Source: an uncultured Bacilli bacterium
GTDB taxonomy: Bacteria; Bacillota_I; Bacilli_A; RF39; UBA660
Direction of reading: 5' to 3'
Assembly (NCBI GenBank): GCA_934182615.1
Contig: CAKPRO010000001.1
Coordinates: 62,001-126,000, forward strand
Length of the DNA stretch: 64,000 nt
Shown here: one piece after another, positions 55,087-63,792 of the stretch
Position numbering within the stretch: the stretch's first letter is position 1
Layout of the letters: each line of letters opens with the position of its first letter
Position numbers and translations under genes: made by a program
Notes under the pieces: model-generated
What the model saw: only the letters and a program-made list of their open reading frames with translations
Told to the model about the DNA's origin: nothing
The model's database searches: none

Positions 55087-57003
55087 CTATATATCCAAAT
55101 TCTCTACAAATAAAGCATTATCTTCAATAAACTTTCTTCTAGGTTCAACTTCTTCACCCATAAGTAATTGGAATGTTTCATCAGCAAGAATAGCATCATC
55201 CAAGGTAACTTGTTTTAGTATTCTTTTATCAATACCCATTGTTGTTTCCCTAAGTTCCTCTGGATTCATCTCTCCTAAACCTTTCATTCTACCAATTTCA
55301 TACTTCGTATTAGCAGGTAAAGTAGCTAAATATTCATCTCTTTCTGCTTCATCAAGTACATACTTAATATTTTTACCATGTTTAATTGAATATAAAGGTG
55401 GTTGTGCAGCATATATATGACCATTCTCTACTAATGGTTTAAAATATCTATAAAATAAAGTAAGCAATAATGTTCTAATGTGTGCTCCATCAACATCAGC
55501 ATCAGTCATAATAATTATCTTATAATATCTTAATTTAGATATATCAAACTCTTCACCAATACCAGTACCTAAAGCCGTAATCATGGTTCTAATCTCTTCA
55601 TTAGCAAGAATTCTATCTAATCTAGCCTTCTCTACATTAAGTATTTTACCTCTAATAGGAAGAATAGCCTGTGTAATAGGATCTCTTCCCATCTTAGCAC
55701 TACCAGCAGCAGAATCTCCCTCTACAATAAACATTTCTGATATAGTAGCATCTTTAGAAGAACAATCAGTAAGTTTACCCCAATAATTAGTAATTTCAAG
55801 TCCACCTTTTCTTCTAGTTAACTCTCTAGCCCTTCTAGCAGCAACTCTAGCCCTAGCAGCAGTCATTGACTTTTCTATTATAATTTTAGCATCATTAGGA
55901 TGTTCCATTAAAAATCTCTCAAATGCCTTAGCAAATATACTAGCAGCTACTTTTCTAACTTCACTATTACCAAGTTTAGTCTTAGTTTGTCCCTCAAATT
56001 GAGGTTCAGGTACTTTAGCAGATATAATCATTGTTATACCTTCTCTAACATCATCACCGCTAAGAGGCTCATCATTATCTTTAAGTATTTTATTTGCTTT
56101 AGCATAATTATTAATAATTCTAGTTAAAGCCAGTTTAACACCATCTTCATGAGTTCCACCTTCAGGAGTAATAATATTATTAACAAAAGAGTAAACAGTA
56201 GCATTATATCCATCATTATATTGAAGAGCCACTTCTATTGAAATATCATTTTCCATTCCTTCAACATATACAATATCTTCATGGATAGGAGTTTTATTCT
56301 TATTTACATAAGCAACAAACTCTTTAATACCACCTTCATAAACAAAAGTATCAGATTCTCCTGTTCTATCATCCATAAGAATAATTCTAAGTCCTTTATT
56401 TAAGAAAGCAAGTTCCCTAGTTCTAGTCTTTAATGTTTCATAATTAAAAGTAGTAGTTTCTCTAAATATTTCATCATCAGGCATAAAAGTTACTGTTGTA
56501 CCAGTTCTATCTTCACTACATTCTCCTATTACCTTTAAAGGTTCTACAGTATGTCCACCATTAGCAAACTTAATATAGTGAACTTTTCCCTCTTTATAAA
56601 CAGTTACTTCTACCCATTTACTAAGAGCATTAACTACTGATGCACCAACTCCATGTAATCCACCAGATACTTTGTAGCCACCACCACCAAATTTACCACC
56701 AGCATGTAATACTGTATATACTGTTTCAACTGTAGACAATCCTGTCTTAGGATGTATTTCAACTGGTATACCTCTACCATCATCCTTAACAGTAACAGAA
56801 CCATCTTTATTAACAGTTATCTCGATATCATCACAATATCCTGCTAAAGCCTCATCAATAGCATTATCTACTATTTCCCAAACTAAATGGTGTAATCCTT
56901 TCTCACTAGTACTACCTATATACATACCAGGTCTTTTTCTTACTGCTTCAAGTCCCTCTAATACTTGAATATCCGAAGCATCATAATGTTCATTACTATT
57001 CAT
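55087..57003 (-). CDS. gyrB: DNA gyrase subunit B
   Basis: 638 residues. GHKL ATPase motifs (EIVDNAIDEALAG; DDGRGIPV; GGLHGVGASVVNALS), Toprim EGDSAAGSAKMGRD and DADVDGAHIRTLL, and the C-terminal PLYSI...RMKGLGEMNPEEL block. Lies 19 bases after recF and 10 before gyrA. Confidence 0.97.
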   Translation of the reverse strand: MNSNEHYDASDIQVLEGLEAVRKRPGMYIGSTSEKGLHHLVWEIVDNAIDEALAGYCDDIEITVNKDGSVTVKDDGRGIPVEIHPKTGLSTVETVYTVLHAGGKFGGGGYKVSGGLHGVGASVVNALSKWVEVTVYKEGKVHYIKFANGGHTVEPLKVIGECSEDRTGTTVTFMPDDEIFRETTTFNYETLKTRTRELAFLNKGLRIILMDDRTGESDTFVYEGGIKEFVAYVNKNKTPIHEDIVYVEGMENDISIEVALQYNDGYNATVYSFVNNIITPEGGTHEDGVKLALTRIINNYAKANKILKDNDEPLSGDDVREGITMIISAKVPEPQFEGQTKTKLGNSEVRKVAASIFAKAFERFLMEHPNDAKIIIEKSMTAARARVAARRARELTRRKGGLEITNYWGKLTDCSSKDATISEMFIVEGDSAAGSAKMGRDPITQAILPIRGKILNVEKARLDRILANEEIRTMITALGTGIGEEFDISKLRYYKIIIMTDADVDGAHIRTLLLTLFYRYFKPLVENGHIYAAQPPLYSIKHGKNIKYVLDEAERDEYLATLPANTKYEIGRMKGLGEMNPEELRETTMGIDKRILKQVTLDDAILADETFQLLMGEEVEPRRKFIEDNALFVENLDI

Positions 57004-57022
57004 TTTCTATCACCTTCCTGCA

Positions 57023-58123
57023 TCAAATTATTTCCCGGGAAATAATTTTACCATTTTCTATTCTATAAACATTAGCTTTATTTCTCACATTTTTATCAAT
57101 ATTTTCAATATCCGTAGTAGTAACTATCGTTTGAATATCATTATCTAAATATTTAATTACCTTATTTCTCTTATCAATATCTAATTCACTAAATATATCA
57201 TCCAAAAGTAAAATAGGCGTATCAGACAAAACATCCGTAAATAATTTAACTTCTGCTAACTTAAGAGCAAGTACAGCACTCCTTATTTGTCCCTGTGAAC
57301 CATATAAAGATAAATTCTTTCCATTCAAATCAAAATAAAAATCATCTCTATTAGGTCCAATAAAAGTAATCTTATACTGAATTTCTCTTGATAAATTACT
57401 TTTAAGTTTATCTTTAAATAAATTATTATCTAAATTACTAACATTAGAAGTATATATCATCTTAAGTCCTTCTAATCCTGTAATAGAACTAAATATATCA
57501 TCTATATATTTATTAACTAAGTCTACATATTTCCTTCTAAAATTATAAATAACTATTGATAAACCAATATATTTATCATTAAGAATATCTAAATAATTCA
57601 TATCACTCTCTTTATTAATATTAATAATCTTCAAAAATTCATTTCTTTGACGTAAAACTAAATTATAATTATTTAAATTTGCTAAATAAATCTTATTAAT
57701 TTGACTAATTTGAATATTAAAGTATTTTCTTCTACAAGATGGACTATCTTTAAATATTCTAATACTATCACTACTAAAAAGAATAACATTCATTTTAGAA
57801 ATATAGTCACTTAATTTTTTGATCTCTTTTTTATTTATCTTAACAACCTTACCATTCTCATTAATTAATAGTTCAAGTTCATCATAAGAACCATTATAAT
57901 CAACAATTCCTTTAATCATTGAATATCTACTATTAAAATTAATAAGATTCTTATCACTAATAGATAAAAAAGACTTCGTAACAGCAAGTACATAAATAGA
58001 TTCTAGTAAATTAGTTTTTCCTTGAGCATTATCTCCTATTATAATATTTAAATTATTATTAAATTCTAATAAAATATCATCATAATTACGATAATTTTTT
58101 AAATAAATTTTTTGTAATTTCAA
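57023..58123 (-). CDS. recF: Recombination/replication repair protein RecF
   Basis: 366 residues. SMC-like ATPase: Walker A GDNAQGKTNLLES, signature LYGSQGQIRSAVLALK and Walker B PILLLDDIFSELD. Initiation is at TTG (MKLQKIYLKNYRNYDD aligns with other RecF starts); no in-frame ATG lies upstream and the site is weak. An 8-codon leader ORF overlaps the TTG. The C-terminal IISREII is encoded by Noc site NBS4. rlbA (yaaA), usually before recF, is missing. Confidence 0.93.
   Translation of the reverse strand: MKLQKIYLKNYRNYDDILLEFNNNLNIIIGDNAQGKTNLLESIYVLAVTKSFLSISDKNLINFNSRYSMIKGIVDYNGSYDELELLINENGKVVKINKKEIKKLSDYISKMNVILFSSDSIRIFKDSPSCRRKYFNIQISQINKIYLANLNNYNLVLRQRNEFLKIININKESDMNYLDILNDKYIGLSIVIYNFRRKYVDLVNKYIDDIFSSITGLEGLKMIYTSNVSNLDNNLFKDKLKSNLSREIQYKITFIGPNRDDFYFDLNGKNLSLYGSQGQIRSAVLALKLAEVKLFTDVLSDTPILLLDDIFSELDIDKRNKVIKYLDNDIQTIVTTTDIENIDKNVRNKANVYRIENGKIISREII
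57029..57044. promoter_or_regulatory. Noc-binding-type site NBS4 (inside recF 3' end)
   Basis: Perfect TATTTCCCGGGAAATA covering the last codons of recF. Confidence 0.8.
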
Positions 58124-58146
58124 TATAAAGTCATTTTCTTGCCCAT
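58120..58146 (-). CDS. Putative 8-codon leader ORF coupled to recF
   Basis: ATG at 58146 with strong AAAGGTGA upstream encodes MGKKMTLY and stops at TGA, which overlaps the TTG start of recF (TTGA). This could deliver ribosomes to the weak recF start. Confidence 0.4.
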   Translation of the reverse strand: MGKKMTLY

Positions 58147-58176
58147 ATTTTCACCTTTACTAATCTCATGTACCCC

Positions 58177-58192
58177 TATACATATATAATTA
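58177..58192 (-). promoter_or_regulatory. Probable extended -10 promoter of recF-gyrB-gyrA
   Basis: TGG-TATAAT on the minus strand between the comK terminator and the recF leader; the -35 is poor. Bounds are approximate. Confidence 0.45.
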
Positions 58193-58216
58193 TACCATAT
58201 TTCAATAAAAATTAAA

Positions 58217-58246
58217 AGAAAAAACACATATTTTCTATGTATTTTT
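58217..58246 (-). terminator. Terminator of comK
   Basis: Minus strand ATACATA-GAAAA-TATGTGT then T-run. Confidence 0.7.
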
Positions 58247-58249
58247 TCC

Positions 58250-58705
58250 TTATTTTTCAACGGTTTTTCTCATAATTCCATTTAAATATTTTTCTATCTT
58301 TATACACTTCGTAATTTGATTATCAATCGTAGTATAAGGTACCTTAATATTCATCTCTTTACCATTATCAAAATATATTTTTGTACCATTACTTTCTTTA
58401 ACATATCTAGTAATATTATTATAAGCAAGCCATATACATTTCTTAGAACTAGGAGTACATGTAGGAAAGAAAATAATCATATTATAAGAAGATACAATAA
58501 TAGGAGTCTTAATATAATAATTAAAAATATCAATAACAAATTGCCTCTGAATATTATAAGAATTACCATAAAAATTACACCCATATTTAAGTAATTTAAG
58601 ACAATCAATACTCAAATAAAAATCCTTATTCTTCTCCACAACATAAGTACCATATCCATTAGAAGTAAAGCACAAAACATCATCAGTAAGAATATAATTT
58701 CTCAT
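58250..58705 (-). CDS. comK: ComK-family competence transcription factor
   Basis: 151 residues from ATG 58705 (GAGAGGGGG upstream). YGNSYNIQRQFVIDIFNYYI, KTPIIVSSYNMIIFFPTCTP and CIWLAYNNI match the ComK family pattern (GxxxR, FFPT, CxWI/L). ComK activates DNA-uptake genes in Bacillus. Its site between dnaN and recF, where rlbA normally lies, is unusual. No K-box search was possible; no com genes are in the window. Confidence 0.82.
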   Translation of the reverse strand: MRNYILTDDVLCFTSNGYGTYVVEKNKDFYLSIDCLKLLKYGCNFYGNSYNIQRQFVIDIFNYYIKTPIIVSSYNMIIFFPTCTPSSKKCIWLAYNNITRYVKESNGTKIYFDNGKEMNIKVPYTTIDNQITKCIKIEKYLNGIMRKTVEK

Positions 58706-58850
58706 AAAATCCCCCTCTCCACATATAAAAATATGTACCATGTATTAAAGCATATAATCATGTCGAATTTTATCAAAATATGTCGTAAATTATCAAAAAT
58801 TTTCCTTTTCTTAACATTTCTATCATCAAAATTACTGTTTTATCACAAAA

Positions 58851-58886
58851 AAAATAGATAAAAGAATCAAATCCCTTATCTATTAA
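58851..58886 (-). terminator. Terminator of dnaN
   Basis: Minus strand AATAGATAA / TTATCTATT stem followed by eight T. Confidence 0.8.
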
Positions 58887-58903
58887 ACAAATATAAATCA
58901 AAA

Positions 58904-60019
58904 TTAGCAAGTTTTAATAGGTAAAACAAGTTGTACCAAAGAATCATCTTCATTACTCTTAATAACAATAGGAGAACTATCATTATTCATACATAAAACA
59001 ATCTTTTCTTTATTAAAACTCTTAATAGCATCTAACATAAACTTAGAACTAAACGAAATTTCAATATTCTTATCATTTTCTACATTAATTTTTTCCTCTA
59101 CTTTACCAATTTCTGGACTATTTGAAGAAATCATAAGTTCATTACCATTTAAAGATAACTTAATAGTATTCTTTTCTCTATCAGAAGTAAGTAAACTAGC
59201 TCTATCAATCATATTATATAAATCATTAAAAGAACACTCAAGTAATATATTAAAATTCTTAGGAATAATATCACTAGTAGTAGGATAAGTACCAGAAAGT
59301 AATCTAGATAAAAATACAATATTACCATATTTAAACAAAACCTTATTACTAAATAAATGTAATTCTAAAGATTCTTCATCATTATCAAGCATTTTAGTAA
59401 GTTCTACTAAGTTCTTACCAGGAATAACAATATTAATATCACTTTCATCAACTTTATCAATAGCTACTAATTTTCTAGCAAGTCTATATGAATCAGTAGC
59501 AATAACATCTAATTCACCATTATTAATTCTAAAATTAATACCTGTAAGAAGTGGTCTAGTTTCACTTTGTGAAATAGCAAATACTGTTTGATTAATAATA
59601 TCCTTAAATACTCCATTGTTAATAACAATAGGCTCCTTAGTTTCATCTAAATCTAAATTAGGAAATTCATTAGGATTAATACCATTTAAATTAAACTCTG
59701 TATTATCTGTACTAACAATCATCTTATATCCATCAATAACCTCAATAGATATATCTGTATTAGGAAGTTTTCTTATTATTTCAACAATATACTTACCTCC
59801 TATTACTATACTACCTGTTTCTTCTAAACTTGTTAACTTATCTTTTGGTATAAAAGATCTAATTGAGACATCAGTATCACTTGCATATAAATATAATCCA
59901 TCATCCTTTAAATCAAACTTAATACCTGTTAATATTGGAATCAAGTTTTTAGTAGATATTGCTCTTGCTGTATTATTTAAACTTTCTAATAATATTTCTT
60001 TCTTTACGACTAATTTCAT
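58904..60019 (-). CDS. dnaN: DNA polymerase III beta subunit (sliding clamp)
   Basis: 371 residues. Three-domain clamp; typical stretches NLIPILTGIKFDL, GGKYIVEIIRKLP, SQSETRPLLTGINF and the C-terminal SPIVIKS...VQLVLPIKT. ATG 60019 has AAGAGG 9 bases upstream. Its upstream region is the unwinding part of oriC. Confidence 0.96.
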   Translation of the reverse strand: MKLVVKKEILLESLNNTARAISTKNLIPILTGIKFDLKDDGLYLYASDTDVSIRSFIPKDKLTSLEETGSIVIGGKYIVEIIRKLPNTDISIEVIDGYKMIVSTDNTEFNLNGINPNEFPNLDLDETKEPIVINNGVFKDIINQTVFAISQSETRPLLTGINFRINNGELDVIATDSYRLARKLVAIDKVDESDINIVIPGKNLVELTKMLDNDEESLELHLFSNKVLFKYGNIVFLSRLLSGTYPTTSDIIPKNFNILLECSFNDLYNMIDRASLLTSDREKNTIKLSLNGNELMISSNSPEIGKVEEKINVENDKNIEISFSSKFMLDAIKSFNKEKIVLCMNNDSSPIVIKSNEDDSLVQLVLPIKTC

Positions 60020-60039
60020 TTTTATCATCCTCTTTCTTT

Positions 60040-60170
60040 TATTATTTATTTATTATATTATTATTATTATGCTGTGGATATTGTGGAAAACTCACCTTTA
60101 CCCTTGTTTTATATACTTTTACTTATCCACAATACCTGTTGATAACTTCAAACTTTTCCACTATCAACAA
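60040..60170. other. oriC, right-hand part: DnaA boxes and AT-rich unwinding element (dnaA-dnaN gap)
   Basis: Boxes: ATATCCACA (60073-60081, minus), TTTTCCACA (60082-60090, minus), TTATCCACA (60123-60131, plus) and TTATCAACA (60137-60145, minus). On the minus strand the paired boxes TTTTCCACA-ATATCCACA are followed by GC and then repeated ATA/TAA triplets to about 60040. This is the order boxes, GC patch, DnaA-trios of the Bacillus basal unwinding system. Confidence 0.8.
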
Positions 60171-61541
60171 CTATATTCTCTTTTTTAACTCCTCAATTAC
60201 TGTTTGTAACTGATAATTTGTCTCTAAATCTTTCTCTATTTTTTGATATGCACTTATTATTGTTGAGTGGTCTCTACCTCCAAAGTAAGTTCCCATCTTT
60301 GGATATGACTCATTTGTCATTATTCTACACAAGTATATAGCTATTTGCCGCTGATAGTTTATATCCTTACTTCTTTTTTTACCTTTTAAATCTTCAATAT
60401 CTATCTTAAAGTACTCACAGACAATTCTCTGAATCCTATGAATATCATTTTTATATACACTACGTTCACTAATTTTATCTTTTAAAGCCTCAATAGCAAT
60501 ATCTAAAGTAACAACTCCATGATTCATCATTAGTGCATAAGCAAAAACCCTTGTAATTGCTCCTTCTAACTGTCTAACATCGGAATCATTAATATTAGCA
60601 ATATACTCAATGACTTCAATCGGAATATCTTCCGCTGCCTCCTGATGAGATATCTTCCTTTTAATAATATCTACTCTCAGTCCAAAATCAGGTGGAGTGA
60701 TATTAGCAGTAAGACCCCAATTAAACCTTGTAATAAGCCTATTTTCTAACATCTTTAAATCATCAACAGACCTGTCGGAAGCTATAATAATTTGTTTATT
60801 TGAGTCATGTAACTGATTAAAAGTATGGAAGAATTCTTCTTGTCCTTTAGTAGCGGACCCTAAAAATTGAATATCATCAATAATTAGAACATCAATATTC
60901 CTATACTTATTCTTAAAAGAATCAATCTTATCAAAACTATTCTTCTCATTATTTCTAACCGCCGCTATATAATCATTAACAAACTGTTCACTTGACACAT
61001 ACAAAACCTTCTTATTCGTATTTTGAATAATATAATTACCAATAGCATGCATTAAATGTGTTTTACCAAGTCCACTTTTACCATATAAAAATAAAGGATT
61101 ATAAGCTTTACCAGGTTTTTCCGCCACCGCTCTAGCAGCAGTAAAAGCAAACCTATTCGAGTTACCTACAATAAAACTATCAAAAGTATATTCGCTATTT
61201 AGATTAGCGGAAGCACTAGTTTGATGTGGAACTCCCATACTTTCATTAGAAGTACCAATAATAACCTCTTCATTATTATCACTAATTTCATTAATTTCGT
61301 TTTCTAAAATAAATTTAAAATTAAAATTTGTTCCCGTAATAGAATTAAAAGTTTCTTCAATATCATCAATATAATTTTCTTCTAAATGTTTTTTATGTAA
61401 AGCTAAAGGAACGATAATAGTGGCAGTACCACCATCTAATTTATATAATTTAGTATCCTTAAACCAAGTATCATAAGATAAAGGAGTAATACGTTCTTTA
61501 ATTTTATCAAGAAATTCATTCCATAAATTATCCGTATTCAT
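60171..61541 (-). CDS. dnaA: Chromosomal replication initiator DnaA
   Basis: 456 residues. Domain I (1-85), short linker, AAA+ domain III with Walker A GKSGLGKTHLMHAIGN and Walker B DVLIIDDIQFL, and domain IV helix-turn-helix with the signature GGRDHSTIISAYQKIE. AAGGAGG ribosome site. DnaA-box clusters flank it on both sides. Confidence 0.97.
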   Translation of the reverse strand: MNTDNLWNEFLDKIKERITPLSYDTWFKDTKLYKLDGGTATIIVPLALHKKHLEENYIDDIEETFNSITGTNFNFKFILENEINEISDNNEEVIIGTSNESMGVPHQTSASANLNSEYTFDSFIVGNSNRFAFTAARAVAEKPGKAYNPLFLYGKSGLGKTHLMHAIGNYIIQNTNKKVLYVSSEQFVNDYIAAVRNNEKNSFDKIDSFKNKYRNIDVLIIDDIQFLGSATKGQEEFFHTFNQLHDSNKQIIIASDRSVDDLKMLENRLITRFNWGLTANITPPDFGLRVDIIKRKISHQEAAEDIPIEVIEYIANINDSDVRQLEGAITRVFAYALMMNHGVVTLDIAIEALKDKISERSVYKNDIHRIQRIVCEYFKIDIEDLKGKKRSKDINYQRQIAIYLCRIMTNESYPKMGTYFGGRDHSTIISAYQKIEKDLETNYQLQTVIEELKKRI

Positions 61542-61577
61542 ATCAAAACCTCCTTAATCAAATCTGCCATTAATCTT

Positions 61578-61605
61578 ATTATATCTCAAAAAAAAATTTT
61601 GTCTA
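61578..61605 (-). promoter_or_regulatory. dnaA promoter
   Basis: Minus strand TAGACA (61600-61605), 16-base spacer, perfect TATAAT (61578-61583), just downstream of DnaA boxes, allowing autoregulation. Confidence 0.65.
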
Positions 61606-61635
61606 GATATTTTTTTTAATTAACAGGTAAAATAA

Positions 61636-61776
61636 CAAGTTATCCACAACTTATCAACAATATAATACCATATAAAATAAGACTTTAAAAGACTTTTCCA
61701 CAATTTTTGTCAATTTTTGTTGTCAACAGTCAACAGCTTTACTTTTCCACAGCCCTGTGGATATTGTGGATAAATA
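61636..61776. other. oriC, left-hand DnaA-box cluster upstream of dnaA
   Basis: TTATCCACA (61640-61648), TTATCAACA (61651-61659), TTTTCCACA (61694-61702 and 61743-61751) on plus; ATATCCACA (61756-61764) and TTATCCACA (61765-61773) on minus. Equivalent to the incA/B side of the Bacillus bipartite origin. Confidence 0.8.
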
Positions 61777-61803
61777 AAAAAAGCCTTGATTTATAAGGCT
61801 TTA
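61777..61803 (-). terminator. Terminator of the HerA-type gene
   Basis: Minus strand AAGCCTT / AAGGCTT stem then seven T; keeps this transcription out of oriC. Confidence 0.8.
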
Positions 61804-61805
61804 TT

Positions 61806-63566
61806 CTAGTTACTTTTCCACTGTATCATCCACTTGTCAAATATTTTAGCATTTGTACTCTGTGGTTCTGGATTAGGAAGTTGCATTTTTACAATAAGTG
61901 GAATCTTCATCATCTTACCAAATGCAACACAAGTACCAGATTGAAGTGATTTTTGTTTTTCAATAACATCACTACTAATATTAGGAACCATCTTTTCAAT
62001 ATACTCTAAATCACTAGGATGGTTAATTTTAAATATTAAGAAATTACTACACTGTGATAAAACAGTTTCAGATAGTTCAGTAGGTCTTTGCGTAATTAAA
62101 TCAAGACATATACCAAATTTTCTACCTTCTTTAGCAATTCTTTCAAATATATTATATCCAAGAATATTAATATCATTATCCTTCTGAACATATCTATGAG
62201 CCTCCTCTAGCATAAGATGCATTGGCATACTACCTCTAGTAGGAAGCTTTTTAGCAAAGTTAAAGATAATTCTTGCATATACTTTAACAAGAGCTTTAGC
62301 AAATCTATCATCAATATTTTCTAATACAAAATTAATAATTTGTGCTCTCTTATTATTACTCACTAATATTAAATCAGAAATAAATTCATTTACAGTAATA
62401 AACTTATCACATTCAAAATACTTTCTCATAGAACTATTAGCAATAGTATGTAATTTAACTTTTAAAGCTGTAGCTTCAGCATAAGATTTCTCATTAAGAA
62501 GAAGTCCTTCAGATATTAATGTAAAGTTAAGAGCTACTTCTAAATCGTCAATTGTAAAGAAAGTAGGTACATAATCCTCATTCCATTTAGTTTCATTATC
62601 GACAAACTTCTTAATATATTCAGTAATAAGAATTCTTTCTACAAATTGCCCTTGACTATCAATTTCAAAACATTTTCTAAAAGTTCTAGTATAACCAACA
62701 CCAGGTACTTCAACATCTAAGTTAAGTTCAGGTGTATGACAATCAGTCAAAATAGAAAATATTTGGTCTCTAATTCTAGCAGATACTTGATTAGAATACA
62801 TAACTGATACAATAGCGGATGCAATTAAATGGTTTTTATATCTATTAGATTCCTCATCATTTTTAGCAAATAAAGAAACATAAGCAAGCATCTTTTCAAT
62901 AATCATAATTTGTGAATAATCAGTTACATCAAGTATATTAGCATAATCATCAACAGAAAGTAACCATAAAGGTAATTTAAGAATATTAACTCCCTTATCA
63001 GTATCAGTGCTAAACATCTTGTAATTAAAATTATAATTATAACTAGAAATACTACTAAAAGCACTATCATATTCATCAGTATTATTAAATATAAAAATAA
63101 TACTATTAAAAGGAATATAATTAGGCATAGTAAATAAATTTTGTACTAATCTAGCAACACCATAAGTTTTACCAGAACCAGTATTACCAAAAATAGCACT
63201 ATGATTGCTCCACATATCATCAATATTAATTTTAATAGGGCTATCGTTATACAAAGGAGAAAGTCCTAGCATCATTGCAGTATTGTCATTATACCCAGTA
63301 AGTTCTGCTAATTCATCAGCATTAATAATTCTAATTTTAGAATTAATACTAGGTTTTCTAATAATACCATCATAAAATTTGCTTCCATGAAATTCTCCTA
63401 AAAAACTAATTTTAGCCTCTCCGTTCATAATTTCTTCTACTTCACCTAATATTTTTTTATTATTTTCTTCAAAAACAACATTTAAGTTAAGTAAATCATC
63501 AGTAATAACATTATCAATTTTAACAATAGCATAATTTTTACTGATAGCAATAATTTCTTTAAACAT
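61806..63566 (-). CDS. HerA-type DNA translocase ATPase (HAS-barrel, DUF87)
   Basis: 586 residues. N-terminal HAS-like beta-barrel (about 1-85), Walker A GNTGSGKT (127-134), Walker B LMLEEAHRYV (near 470), then RKFGICLDLITQRPTELSETVLSQC and a sensor region, as in HerA/FtsK-like pumps. In archaea HerA works with NurA at breaks; bacterial homologues pair with NurA or SIR2 in defence. No partner gene is visible. ATG 63566 follows AAGGGCGAT. It is transcribed toward oriC. Confidence 0.82.
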   Translation of the reverse strand: MFKEIIAISKNYAIVKIDNVITDDLLNLNVVFEENNKKILGEVEEIMNGEAKISFLGEFHGSKFYDGIIRKPSINSKIRIINADELAELTGYNDNTAMMLGLSPLYNDSPIKINIDDMWSNHSAIFGNTGSGKTYGVARLVQNLFTMPNYIPFNSIIFIFNNTDEYDSAFSSISSYNYNFNYKMFSTDTDKGVNILKLPLWLLSVDDYANILDVTDYSQIMIIEKMLAYVSLFAKNDEESNRYKNHLIASAIVSVMYSNQVSARIRDQIFSILTDCHTPELNLDVEVPGVGYTRTFRKCFEIDSQGQFVERILITEYIKKFVDNETKWNEDYVPTFFTIDDLEVALNFTLISEGLLLNEKSYAEATALKVKLHTIANSSMRKYFECDKFITVNEFISDLILVSNNKRAQIINFVLENIDDRFAKALVKVYARIIFNFAKKLPTRGSMPMHLMLEEAHRYVQKDNDINILGYNIFERIAKEGRKFGICLDLITQRPTELSETVLSQCSNFLIFKINHPSDLEYIEKMVPNISSDVIEKQKSLQSGTCVAFGKMMKIPLIVKMQLPNPEPQSTNAKIFDKWMIQWKSN

Positions 63567-63593
63567 AATCGCCCTTCTTTCTATTCTAAGTAA

Positions 63594-63599
63594 ATTATA
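63594..63599 (-). promoter_or_regulatory. -10 of the HerA-type gene
   Basis: TGG-TATAAT on the minus strand, 28 bases before the start codon. Confidence 0.5.
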
Positions 63600-63647
63600 C
63601 CAAATAAATATCAAAAAATAAATAACTTTTTAATAATTTTTTAGAGT

Positions 63648-63725
63648 AGTTCGCACTTTGTTGCTCACTATTTTTAAAGCCTAGGGTCTTTAAAAAATAA
63701 TTTTAAGCCAAAATTGTCTTAAAAT
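63648..63725 (+). repeat. Tandem-hairpin element E (class II)
   Basis: Head AGTTCGCACTTTGTTGCTCA, hairpin 63671-63696 (TTTTTAAAG-CC-TAGG-GT-CTTTAAAAA) and 63700-63725 (ATTTTAAG-CC...GT-CTTAAAAT). Copy of element D with paired substitutions. Confidence 0.75.
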
Positions 63726-63744
63726 TAATATTTTTCTTCAATTA

Positions 63745-63773
63745 TTTACAAAATATTAAATATATAGTATAAT
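63745..63773 (+). promoter_or_regulatory. Promoter of the gene at 63793
   Basis: TTTACA, 17-base spacer, TATAAT. Confidence 0.7.
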
Positions 63774-63792
63774 TTCATTAGTGGTGATTTTT

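Noticed and set aside
919..63725. Tandem hairpins as integron attC sites
   Set aside because: No GTTRRRY/RYYYAAC core sites, no integrase, and no cassettes between copies.
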